Source: Streptomyces sp. NBC_00102 (GTDB taxonomy: Bacteria; Actinomycetota; Actinomycetes; Streptomycetales; Streptomycetaceae). Taken from it: a stretch of DNA of 64,000 nucleotides. Made by a program: the position numbers and the translations under genes. Below, piece after piece: positions 52,649 to 60,693 of the stretch (positions within the stretch are counted from its first letter, which is position 1; each line of letters starts with the position of its first letter). The stretch spans positions 248,001 through 312,000 of the forward strand of contig NZ_JAPEMC010000003.1 in NCBI RefSeq assembly GCF_026343115.1. Reading direction: 5' to 3'. Below the pieces are notes generated by a model. It was not told where the DNA came from, ran no database searches, and saw only the letters and a list, made by a program, of their open reading frames with translations.

Positions 52649-53863
52649 TCAGGCGAGGACGGTCAGCGGGTCGTCCAGCACCGGCTGCCAGGCCAGTTCG
52701 GCCGCGCCCACCAGGCTGTCGTGCGCGAGCGTGCACGGCAGGATCGGCACACTGCCGCTGCGCCCCCACAGGCTGCGGTCGGCGACGACGGCGCGCAGGC
52801 GCTCGGGGTCGGCTTCGAGCAGGTCCCGGTGGAGACCACCGAGGATGATCCGGTCGGGGTTGAGGATGTTGACGAGCCCCGCGAGCCCCAGTCCCAGCCG
52901 GTCGATGAGCGCCTCGGCGGCACGGCGTACGTCCCCGTCGTCGTACTCCGTACGCAGCAGGTCGCCCGCCCGCTTGAGCAGCGACTCCTCCGGGCCGGGC
53001 GGCCGGCCCGCCGCGAGGAGGAAGGCGAGCGGGTCCGTCTCGACGTCGAGACAGCCCCGGCCGCCGCAGTGACAGGCCCGGCCCTCCGGGTTCACCGTGA
53101 GGTGCCCGACCTCGAGCGCGAGCCCCGAACTTCCGCTGTGCAGGCGGCCGTCGAGCACCAGCGCACCGCCGACACCCCGGTGCCCCGTGGCCACGCAGAG
53201 CAGATGCTGGGCGCCGCGCCCGGAGCCGTGCCGGTGTTCGGCGAGGGCCGCGAGGTTGACGTCGTTCCCGGTGAACACCGGTCCCTCGATGCCCGCTTCA
53301 CGCACACAGGTACGGAAGATCTCGCGCACCGGCGCGCCGGCGGGCCAGGCGATGTGCAACGGGTTGAGGGCGGTTCCCTCCGGTTCGGCCACGGCCGAGG
53401 GGACGGCGAGCCCGGCCCCGACGCAGCGCAGTCCGCTGCCGTGCAGCAGTTGCGCGCCCGCCTCGACCACCTCGCCGAGCACCTGGGCGGGGTCGGCCAT
53501 GACGGTACTGGCGCCGGGTGCGGTGGCGACGATCCGTCCGCCGAGACCGACCAGCGCCGCACGGAAACCGTCGGAGTGCACCTGGGCGGCGAGTACGACG
53601 GGGCCGGTCTCGGACACCGACAGCCGGTGCGAGGGGCGCCCCTGTGAACCGGCGGCCGAACCGGGGCTGGAGTCGACCCTGATGAGCCCCAGCGCCTCCA
53701 GTTCGGCCGCGACCGCGCCGGCGGTGGCGCGGGTGACGCCCAGTTCGGAGGTCAGCACCGCACGCGTGGGCGCGCGCCCCGTGTGCACCAGTTCCAGGGC
53801 CGGCCCGAGCGCGCTGCGGCCCCTCTCCAGCTTCGTCCGCGTGGTGGACACCTTGCCGTTCAT
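52649..53863 (-). CDS. ROK-family transcriptional repressor
   Basis: A 404-residue ROK repressor. Winged HTH at residues about 30-65 (TRAVLTSELGVTRATAGAVAAELEALGLI), followed by a sugar-kinase fold with FTGNDVNLAALAEH (catalytic-type Asp), LALEVGHLTVNPEG and the ROK zinc motif CHCGGRGCLDVE. Such repressors sense a sugar or its phosphate. It is divergent from an MFS transporter, and an inverted repeat in the gap is a likely operator. It ends beside the 32-bp tandem repeat. Confidence 0.9.
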   Translation of the reverse strand: MNGKVSTTRTKLERGRSALGPALELVHTGRAPTRAVLTSELGVTRATAGAVAAELEALGLIRVDSSPGSAAGSQGRPSHRLSVSETGPVVLAAQVHSDGFRAALVGLGGRIVATAPGASTVMADPAQVLGEVVEAGAQLLHGSGLRCVGAGLAVPSAVAEPEGTALNPLHIAWPAGAPVREIFRTCVREAGIEGPVFTGNDVNLAALAEHRHGSGRGAQHLLCVATGHRGVGGALVLDGRLHSGSSGLALEVGHLTVNPEGRACHCGGRGCLDVETDPLAFLLAAGRPPGPEESLLKRAGDLLRTEYDDGDVRRAAEALIDRLGLGLAGLVNILNPDRIILGGLHRDLLEADPERLRAVVADRSLWGRSGSVPILPCTLAHDSLVGAAELAWQPVLDDPLTVLA

Positions 53864-53948
53864 GGGGGCGAGTCTCCCACGATCCCGGGGCGGTCCTGAC
53901 GCTTCGGCACCTGGTCACGACGTGCCGCGGGTCACGTCCGCATCCGTC

Positions 53949-54004
53949 TTGTGTCCCTCCCCGGCGCGCCTCTATGCTGAGTTTGTGCCGCACCTAAACA
54001 AACT
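53949..54004 (+). promoter_or_regulatory. Promoter and ROK operator of the MFS gene, leaderless arrangement
   Basis: -35 TTGTGT (53949-53954), an 18-bp spacer and -10 TATGCT (53973-53978) place the transcription start at about 53985, which is also the GTG start codon. An inverted repeat AGTTTGT-N11-ACAAACT spans 53980-54004, over the start site. Repression by the divergent ROK protein is inferred. Confidence 0.55.
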
Positions 54005-55259
54005 GCGGACGGTCCGAACGGGGGGTCATGGCGGAGACACCGCCCCACCCTCCGCGGCCCGGCTCCGCACCGCGCTGACCGCGTTCTTCGCTCTCGACGG
54101 TTTCCTCTTCGCAGGCTGGGTCGTACGCATCCCGGCCATCAAGCACCACATCGGCGCCTCCGTCTCCTCGCTCGGCCTCGCCCTGCTCGGCGTCTCGGCG
54201 GGCGCGGTGATCACGATGGTTCTCACGGGCAGGCTCTGCCACCGTTTCGGCAGCCACCGGGTGGCCTTCTGGTGCGGGATCCTGCTCTCCCTGAGCATCG
54301 CCCTGCCCGCGCACGCCGGTTCGGCGCTCACCCTCGGACTTCTGCTGCTGGTGTTCGGCGCCGCCTACGGCGGGATGAACGTCGCCATGAACAGTGCGGC
54401 GGTGGACCTCGTCGCCGCCATCCGCCGGCCCGTACTGCCCAGCTTCCACGCCGCGTTCAGCTTCGGCGGCATGGCGGGCGCGGGTATCGGCGGTGTCGCC
54501 GCCGGCCACCTCTCCCCCGTCGCCCATCTGACCCTGCTCGCCACGACCGGGCTACTGGTCACCGCGGTCGCGGGGCCGGTCATGCTCCGGAACACCCCGG
54601 AGGCGTCGGCCTCTTCGGATTCGCCCGGGCCCTCGAAGCCGTCCGCACCGTCGGAACCCTCCGTGCCGTCCGCGGCGGGCAGTCGCGGCGTGGCGCCCCG
54701 TATGAGCCCGGCCGTGCGCCGGGTGGTCGTCCTCTTCGGCGTGATCGCGCTCTGCACCGCGTACGGCGAGGGCGCACTGGCGGAGTGGAGCGCGCTGCAC
54801 CTCTCCCAGGACCTGCACGCCACGCCGGGGACCGCGGCCGCCGGGTACTCACTGTTCGCCCTGGCCATGGGGGTCGGCAGGCTCACCGGCACGGCCCTGC
54901 TGGAACGATTCGGCCAGACACGGACGCTGGTCTTCGGCGGCGGCGCCGCAGCGGCGGGCATGCTGCTGGGCTCGCTCGCCCCCACGGTCCCCCTGACGCT
55001 CGCGGGTTTCGCCGTGACGGGCCTCGGGCTGGCCAACATCTTCCCGGTCGCGGTCGGCAGGGCCGGTGCGCTGGCGGGTCCCGGCGGGGTGGCCGCCGCG
55101 TCCACCCTCGGTTACGGCGGCATGCTGGTCGGCCCCCCGGTCATCGGGTTCCTCGCGGACTGGCTCTCGCTGCCGATGGCCCTGACGACGGTGGCCCTGC
55201 TCGCCGCGGCGGCCGCCGCGCTCGGGCAGGTCTCCCGCACCGCGGCACCGAACGCCTGA
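53985..55259 (+). CDS. MFS transporter (YbjJ/fucose-permease-like)
   Basis: A 424-residue MFS protein with twelve hydrophobic segments: ALTAFFALDGFLFAGWVVRIPAIKHHIG, GRLCHRFGSHRVAFWCG, GAAYGGMNVAMNSAAVDL and FHAAFSFGGMAGAGIGG, typical of the YbjJ/FucP-like branch. A Ser/Pro-rich loop of about 30 residues separates the halves. GTG 53985 coincides with the predicted transcription start and no Shine-Dalgarno is visible, so it is probably leaderless. Divergence from a ROK repressor suggests a sugar-related cargo, though many relatives export. Confidence 0.85.
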   Translation: MPHLNKLRTVRTGGHGGDTAPPSAARLRTALTAFFALDGFLFAGWVVRIPAIKHHIGASVSSLGLALLGVSAGAVITMVLTGRLCHRFGSHRVAFWCGILLSLSIALPAHAGSALTLGLLLLVFGAAYGGMNVAMNSAAVDLVAAIRRPVLPSFHAAFSFGGMAGAGIGGVAAGHLSPVAHLTLLATTGLLVTAVAGPVMLRNTPEASASSDSPGPSKPSAPSEPSVPSAAGSRGVAPRMSPAVRRVVVLFGVIALCTAYGEGALAEWSALHLSQDLHATPGTAAAGYSLFALAMGVGRLTGTALLERFGQTRTLVFGGGAAAAGMLLGSLAPTVPLTLAGFAVTGLGLANIFPVAVGRAGALAGPGGVAAASTLGYGGMLVGPPVIGFLADWLSLPMALTTVALLAAAAAALGQVSRTAAPNA

Positions 55260-55382
55260 CGGGTCTCCCCGGCGGGCTCCATGCCCACCGGGGACGCGTC
55301 GTCCCACCCGGCGCGGACCGGGCCGCGACCGGGCAATGCGCGCCCGCCCGAAGGGAATTGCCGGACCGTCCCGGGTTGTCGC

Positions 55383-55967
55383 TCAGGCCGCCGACGCGGG
55401 ACCGGGCGGCAGATGGACCGTCATGATCAGGTGGCAGGGTTCGGTGCCCGCGCCGCGGTACGCGTGCGGGGCGTCACCGTCGAACGTGGCGGTCTCTCCG
55501 GTTCCGACGGGGTACTCGGCACCGTCGACGACGAGGATCATCCGGCCCGCGGTGACGCTGACGGTTTCCACGACACCGGCCTGGTGGGGATGGCTGGGGT
55601 ATTCCTCGCCCGGCCGGAGCCTCCAGCGCCAGACCTCGGCGGGGGCCGGGCCGCGGGTCGTCAGTATGAGCCGGGCCTCGCTGCCGAGCTCACCCGTCCA
55701 CAGCGGCGCCACCCTCTCTTCGGACACCACGCGGACGCGCCCCTCGGACCGCCCCTCCATGAGGGCGGAGACGGATACGCCGAGAGTGTCGGCGAGCCGG
55801 ACCAGGGTCGCGAAGTTCGGGTTTCCCTGCGCCTTCTCCAGCGCGACCAGGGCTCCCTTGCTGACCTTGGAGCGACGGCCGAGTTCGTCCAGGGACAGGC
55901 CCGCACGCGTGCGGGCCGTTCTGACGTTGTGCGCGAGTGTCCGCAGGGCTGCGTCCGTCTCGGCCAT
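55383..55967 (-). CDS. XRE-family regulator with C-terminal cupin domain
   Basis: A 194-residue protein. An HTH at residues about 12-66 (LAHNVRTARTRAGLSLDELGRRSKVSKGALVALEKAQGNPNFATLVRLADTLGV) is followed by a cupin_2 barrel (WRLRPGEEYPSHPHQAGVVETVSVTAGRMILVVDGAEYPVGTGETATFDGDAPHAYRG) with metal-type His and Glu. Such HTH-cupin regulators sense small molecules and usually repress their own gene and a divergent one. ATG 55967 has GGATGG upstream. The divergent region carries two copies of a direct-repeat motif. Confidence 0.88.
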   Translation of the reverse strand: MAETDAALRTLAHNVRTARTRAGLSLDELGRRSKVSKGALVALEKAQGNPNFATLVRLADTLGVSVSALMEGRSEGRVRVVSEERVAPLWTGELGSEARLILTTRGPAPAEVWRWRLRPGEEYPSHPHQAGVVETVSVTAGRMILVVDGAEYPVGTGETATFDGDAPHAYRGAGTEPCHLIMTVHLPPGPASAA

Positions 55968-55998
55968 ACGATCACCATCCTCACGAAGACCACTGGAA

Positions 55999-56059
55999 TG
56001 TACCGCGCGGTCGTTCGGTTGACACCATGCGGTCGTCTTGCTGTACCGTTTGGTCGTTC
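55999..56059. promoter_or_regulatory. Direct-repeat operator and promoter upstream of the XRE-cupin gene
   Basis: TGTACCG-N3-GGTCGTTC occurs at 55999-56016 and at 56042-56059 (start-to-start 43 bp, four helical turns), with a partial GCGGTCGT between. A rightward -35 TTGACA (56019-56024) lies between them. Likely binding sites of the XRE-cupin regulator controlling both directions. Confidence 0.55.
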
Positions 56060-56227
56060 CACTGAGCAGTAGGGACGCGCGGTGACAGCACTGCCGTCGT
56101 CCCGGAAGCCACGCCGATCGTCGCCGACGCCGAGGCACACCGACTCGCCCGGCGGCCTCCGCGGCGGGATCGCGCACGTCTTCGCGCCGAGCCGATCGCC
56201 GGCGGCCTCCAGCGAAGCCCGGTACGG

Positions 56228-56437
56228 GTGCGCGCGAAGTTCAAGTACGACGATCACAAGAACGTCGAGCGCCGGACCGGAATCGCCGGACGCCTCACCG
56301 AACGCGGACAGGGACCGGACGTGCCCACCGCGAGGCAGCAGCTGGACCGGATGGGCCGCTGGAAGCCGTACGCCGTCCGATACCCATCACCCGGTACGAC
56401 CCCCGTACGAACCAAGGAACGGAGCCCCCGCCCATGA
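56228..56437 (+). pseudogene. C-terminal remnant of an FMN-binding/PPOX-like protein
   Basis: A 69-codon frame beginning RAKFKYDDHKNVERRTGIAGRLTERG, reminiscent of the C-terminus of small flavin-binding proteins (PPOX/PaiB-like). The frame is open back to a stop at 56063-56065 but offers no start codon before the GTG at 56228, and upstream sequence in other frames looks broken. Its stop overlaps the ATG of the B3/4 gene (ATGA), so it was once translationally coupled to it. Family assignment is weak. Confidence 0.35.
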
Positions 56438-57147
56438 CCGTCTTCCGGATCGCCCCCGCCGTCGCCGACGCCTTCCCCGACGCCCTGGTCGCCCTGGTCA
56501 CCGCCACCGGCCTGCGCGGCCACGAGGACTGGCCGGGGACCGTCGAGGCGCTCGACGGGCTGGAGCGGCGGGTCGCCGAGGGTTCCTGGCAGCCCGCCGA
56601 CGAGACCGATCCGAGGATCGAAGCGTGGCACACCGCCTACCGGTCCTTCGGCACCAACCCGCGCCGCATCCGCCCCAGCGTCGACGCGCTCGGCCGCCGC
56701 TTCACGAAGAAGGGGTCCCTGCCCCGCATCAACCCGGCGGTCGACTCCTACAACGCCGTTTCCGTGCGCCACGGCCTGCCCGCCGGCGCCTTCGACCTGG
56801 ACCACGTCACCGGCGACGTGGACATCCGCCATGCCGACGGCGGCGAGGAGTTCACGCCGCTCGGTGAACCCGGGACCGTCGAGAACCCCAAGCCCGGCGA
56901 GATCATCTACGCGGACACCACCGGGGTCCTGACACGTCACTGGAACCACCGCGACGCCCACCGCACCCGGGTCACCGAAGACTCCACCCGCGTCGTCTTC
57001 GCCATCGAGACCCTGCACGCCGACCGCGACGGAGATCTGCTCCGGGCGGCGGCCGGGGAGCTGCGGGATCTGCTGGCTCCGCACGCCGACCGGACCGCCG
57101 TGCACTGGCTCGCGGCCGGTCCGGCACAACCTCCGGTCACCGTCTGA
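56434..57147 (+). CDS. B3/B4 tRNA-binding domain protein
   Basis: A 237-residue stand-alone B3/4 domain, as found in the beta subunit of phenylalanyl-tRNA synthetase. Characteristic segments: IEAWHTAYRSFGTNPRRIRPSVDALGRR, LPRINPAVDSYNAVSVRHGLPAGAFDLD and GEIIYADTTGVLTRHWNHRDAHRT. Free-standing members may hydrolyse misacylated tRNA or a related aminoacyl ester; activity is not established. Start overlaps the stop of the upstream remnant. The gene lies beyond the XRE-cupin operator on its rightward side. Confidence 0.85.
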   Translation: MTVFRIAPAVADAFPDALVALVTATGLRGHEDWPGTVEALDGLERRVAEGSWQPADETDPRIEAWHTAYRSFGTNPRRIRPSVDALGRRFTKKGSLPRINPAVDSYNAVSVRHGLPAGAFDLDHVTGDVDIRHADGGEEFTPLGEPGTVENPKPGEIIYADTTGVLTRHWNHRDAHRTRVTEDSTRVVFAIETLHADRDGDLLRAAAGELRDLLAPHADRTAVHWLAAGPAQPPVTV

Positions 57148-57202
57148 GACTTCCCCTGGACGCGTGGACAGCCGCACCCCTGCCCCTGTCACAATCTGCG
57201 CC

Positions 57203-57946
57203 ATGAACATGTCCGAACAGATCGCACAGCTCTACGAAGAAGGCCGGCTGCTCGCCGCGGCGGCGGAGGAGGCGGGGACGGACGCTCCGGTGCCGACGTG
57301 TCCGGGCTGGCGGGTGCGCGACCTGCTGCGCCACACCGGTACGGTGCACCGCTGGGCGACGGCGTTCGTCGTCGAGGCACACTCCGAGTACGTCGCCGCA
57401 GAGGATGAACCCGACCTGGACGGTATGGAGTTGATCGGCTGGTTCAACGACGGACTCCAGGCACTGGTGACCGCGCTGGAAGCCGCTCCGAGCGACCTGG
57501 CCTGCTGGACGTTCATGCCGGCGGCCTCGGGCTCGGGGTTCTGGGCGCGCCGTCAGATGCACGAGACGACGGTGCACCGGGTGGACGCGGAGTCGGCGCT
57601 CGGGACGCCCCACTCCCGGGTGGACACGGCCCGTGCGCTCGACGGCATCGACGAGTTGCTGGTCGGCTTCCACGCACGCACCAAGAGCCGGGTGCGCACC
57701 GAGGATCCCCGCGTCCTGCGGGTGCACGCGGTCGACGCGAACGCCGCCTGGACGGTCCGGCTCTCGGACGGACCGCCGCGTGCCGTGCGCGACGACGGCC
57801 GTACGGCCGGGGCGGACTGCGTGCTGAGCGGCAGCGCGGAGGACCTCTACCTCGCGCTGTGGAACCGCCTGCCGCTCTCCTCGGTCACCGTCGGCGGCGA
57901 CGAGGCCGTGGCGCGGCTCTGGACGGAGAACTCCGCCGTCGTCTGA
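57203..57946 (+). CDS. Maleylpyruvate isomerase-family mycothiol-dependent enzyme
   Basis: A 247-residue protein with an N-terminal DinB/MDMPI-N helical bundle (VPTCPGWRVRDLLRHTGTVHRWA, with a metal His; ASGSGFWARRQMHETTVHRVDAE, with the HxxxH-type metal ligands) and a C-terminal MDMPI-C domain (VLSGSAEDLYLALWNR). The family uses mycothiol, the actinobacterial thiol, for isomerisation or detoxification. ATG 57203 taken as start; a second ATG two codons later is equally possible. Confidence 0.85.
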   Translation: MNMSEQIAQLYEEGRLLAAAAEEAGTDAPVPTCPGWRVRDLLRHTGTVHRWATAFVVEAHSEYVAAEDEPDLDGMELIGWFNDGLQALVTALEAAPSDLACWTFMPAASGSGFWARRQMHETTVHRVDAESALGTPHSRVDTARALDGIDELLVGFHARTKSRVRTEDPRVLRVHAVDANAAWTVRLSDGPPRAVRDDGRTAGADCVLSGSAEDLYLALWNRLPLSSVTVGGDEAVARLWTENSAVV

Positions 57947-58143
57947 AGTCCGGGGAGGGCGGGCGCCGACGATGCCGCTCGTCTCCCCCGGCCGCGCACC
58001 CCGCCACCGGCGAGACCCGCCCGGCCCGGAACCCTCCCGGGCGTCCGGCGCGAACGCGGGTCGGGGGAAGGCTCCGGGCCGGTCAAGTCGATGGCCCATG
58101 ACCTGATGGAACATCACCTGTCGACCAGTCACATAATGGACGG

Positions 58144-60558
58144 TCAGCCGATGGTCAGGTTCTGTGCGACGGTGTTCGCCGCGAAGCTGTTCACGCCGAA
58201 CAGGCCACTGGTGTACGTGGTGTCGGTCGCGTCGATGACGGGCTCGGAGCCGTTGTCGAGCCAGACACGGATGCGGGATCCGTCCGTCCGTACCTTCAGG
58301 TGGTAGGTGCGGCCCTCGACGACGGAAGTGGCGTACGTCGCGATGTCCTTGCCGGGGCGCCAGAGTTTGACCACGCCGCTGGTGTCGATGTTCGCCGTGT
58401 AGCCGACTCCGTCGGAGCCGGCCCGGAAGGTCAGGCCGGTGGCGGTGCCGTTGGTGACGGACAGGTCGCCCTCGTAGGTGAAGTCGGTGCCGGCGCGGTC
58501 GCTGAGGTAGAAGCCGTTCTGCGCGGAGGCGCCTCCCAGACCGGCGGGTGTGACCGTCCAGTTGCCGCCGCGCGGTGTCCATCTCCCCGCGGAGAAGGCG
58601 GAGAAGCCCGCCGTACCGGTGTTCAGGTTCTGCACCGTCGCCGTGCCGTCGTACACGTTCACGCCGAACAGGCCACTGGTGTACGTGGTGTCGGTGGTGT
58701 CGATGACGGGCTCGGAGCCGTTGTCGAGCCAGACCTGGATGCGGGAGCCGTCGGTCCGCACCTTCAGGTGGTAGGTGCGTCCTGGGGTGATCGGTGCCGA
58801 GTGGACGGCGATGTCCTTGCCTGGGCGCCAGAGCTTGACCACACCGCTGGTGTCGAGAGTCGCCGTGTAGCCGGCGCCGGAGGCGTTGGCGCGAAACGTC
58901 AGGCCACCGGCGTGCGCGGTGTCCAGCGTGATGTCACCCTGGTAGACCGCGTCGCCACCGGTGCCGGCGCTCATGTAGAAGCCGTCGCCAACGGTGGTGG
59001 CGCGCTTGCCGGTGGTGACGTCGCTCCAGGTGCCGCCCGCCGCGTGCCAGGGGCCTTTGAGGTTGCTGAGCAGAGTGGACTGGGCCGTGCCCCAGCTGGT
59101 GTTGAGGCGGGTGAAGGTCGCGCTGTCCAGTTTCACCTTGCCGCCGTCGGCGAAGAGCCGGATGCCCTGGCTGTCGGCCGCGGAGTCGAAGTCGGCGTTG
59201 TCGGACAGGGAGTACCGCCCGCCGTCGGCGAACGTCTCCAACTGACCCCGGTCCACCAGGAGTCGGATGGCGATCTTGCCGTTCACGGGCCGCAGCGGCT
59301 TGCCCTGGAGGGTCTGTGCCCGGGTGTCGTAGACCACGCTGCGGTCGGCGGTGCCGTCGGAGCGGGCGTGCAGGTCGAAGCCGAACCGCTGCGCGCTCGT
59401 CCCCTTCACGTCGAACTGCGCGGTGATCTCGTAGGTGTCGGCCTTGATGTCCCCGAAGAGGTTGCCGGCCTTGGCCGAGTCGACCGTCTCGTTCTTCCAG
59501 CTCCTGGTCTCCGACCCCAGCGAGGCGAGTTCGGCGACCGGGGTACGGGTGATCCGGGGGCCGTCCGGAGTGCTGACCAGGCCGAGGGAGACCGGGAAGG
59601 TCGCGTTGCCGGTCCAGGTGCTGCCGTGGTTGCCGCCCTGCCAGGCCATCTGCACCGTGCGCCCGTCCGGCGTGTTGGTGAACGTCTGCGCGGCGTAGAA
59701 GCTGCCGCCGGCGTACGTCGTGCCCTGGTCCATCTGCTGCGGGGCGGTCCAGTCGGTGCTGAACGTCGTGCCGTCGAAGGATCCGACGACGTACTGGCTG
59801 GAGGCGGAGGTCAGCACCCAGCGCTGCTGACCGGTCCTGCCGTCGAGGGCCAGCGGATACATGTCGGGACATTCGAAGAGCCAGGGGGCCTTGAAGCGGC
59901 TGGCGAAGGTCCAGTCCAGCAGGTTGGGCGAGGTGTAGATGTTCACCCCGTTGCCGTCCTGGTCCGACCAGACGACCATGGTCCAGCGGTGGCGGGCCGC
60001 GTCCCAGAACACCTTGGGGTCGCGGCTCTCGGACGGTATCTGGATCTGCTTGCGGCCCTTGTCGTACGCCTGGAAGGTCTGGCCGTTGTCGTTGCTGTAG
60101 AACACGCTGACGCCGTCGGTGTTGGAGAAGACCACGATCGGATCGAGGGATCCGGTCTTCAGCCCCGAGGTGTTGTCCTTGTCGACGACGCCACCCCCGG
60201 AGAAGAGGGTGCCGGGGTGCACCTCGGGCTCCAGCGCGATCGGCTTCTGGGTCCAGTGCACCAGGTCGGGGCTGGTGGCGTGCCCCCAGTGCATGGTGTC
60301 CCAGGCCAGGCCGTGCGGGTTGTGCTGGTAGAAGAAGTGGTAGACCCCGTTCGCGTACACCAGTCCGTTCGGATCGTTCATCCAGCCCGACTGCGAGCTG
60401 AAGTGGAACTGGCCGCGGAACGGCTCGCTGTACGTGGTCGACGGATACGGGAACTCGGGATAGTCCCCGATGGTCCCGGCCACCGCGGAGGTGCCCGGAA
60501 CCAGCGCGACCAGGCCCGCTATCAGGGCGACGAACAGCGCCCCGACTCTTCGGCGCAT
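58144..60558 (-). CDS. Secreted GH32 fructan hydrolase (levanase/inulinase type) with two tandem accessory modules
   Basis: An 804-residue exported enzyme. Signal peptide about residues 1-28, then a five-bladed GH32 propeller: WMNDPNG at 59-65 (nucleophile Asp), RDP at 179-181, EC at 229-230 (acid/base Glu). A beta-sandwich follows to about residue 500, then two homologous jelly-roll modules (about 505-655 and 665-804) sharing TSGVVKLWRPGKDIA and TYHLKVRTDGSRI. It cleaves levan, inulin or sucrose outside the cell. The start at 60558 gives a normal signal; upstream starts would run through the operator cluster at 60592-60635. Confidence 0.9.
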   Translation of the reverse strand: MRRRVGALFVALIAGLVALVPGTSAVAGTIGDYPEFPYPSTTYSEPFRGQFHFSSQSGWMNDPNGLVYANGVYHFFYQHNPHGLAWDTMHWGHATSPDLVHWTQKPIALEPEVHPGTLFSGGGVVDKDNTSGLKTGSLDPIVVFSNTDGVSVFYSNDNGQTFQAYDKGRKQIQIPSESRDPKVFWDAARHRWTMVVWSDQDGNGVNIYTSPNLLDWTFASRFKAPWLFECPDMYPLALDGRTGQQRWVLTSASSQYVVGSFDGTTFSTDWTAPQQMDQGTTYAGGSFYAAQTFTNTPDGRTVQMAWQGGNHGSTWTGNATFPVSLGLVSTPDGPRITRTPVAELASLGSETRSWKNETVDSAKAGNLFGDIKADTYEITAQFDVKGTSAQRFGFDLHARSDGTADRSVVYDTRAQTLQGKPLRPVNGKIAIRLLVDRGQLETFADGGRYSLSDNADFDSAADSQGIRLFADGGKVKLDSATFTRLNTSWGTAQSTLLSNLKGPWHAAGGTWSDVTTGKRATTVGDGFYMSAGTGGDAVYQGDITLDTAHAGGLTFRANASGAGYTATLDTSGVVKLWRPGKDIAVHSAPITPGRTYHLKVRTDGSRIQVWLDNGSEPVIDTTDTTYTSGLFGVNVYDGTATVQNLNTGTAGFSAFSAGRWTPRGGNWTVTPAGLGGASAQNGFYLSDRAGTDFTYEGDLSVTNGTATGLTFRAGSDGVGYTANIDTSGVVKLWRPGKDIATYATSVVEGRTYHLKVRTDGSRIRVWLDNGSEPVIDATDTTYTSGLFGVNSFAANTVAQNLTIG

Positions 60559-60591
60559 GTGACCCACTCTCTCTGCAGGAAGGCGCATGAG

Positions 60592-60635
60592 TGTCATCGT
60601 TGACATCTGTCATCGATGACATCCGATCGATGACA
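60592..60635. promoter_or_regulatory. Operator triplet upstream of the GH32 gene
   Basis: Three adjacent copies of a 14-bp dyad: TGTCATCGTTGACA (60592-60605, one mismatch), TGTCATCGATGACA (60608-60621, perfect) and a degenerate TCCGATCGATGACA (60622-60635). A central CG fits a LacI-family-type operator. The same motif occurs at 61874-61903. Confidence 0.8.
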
Positions 60636-60693
60636 GATGATGGGCCCCCACCGGAAGCCCGTCAACGCTCCGAACAGGATCCGTTCCGTCCCG

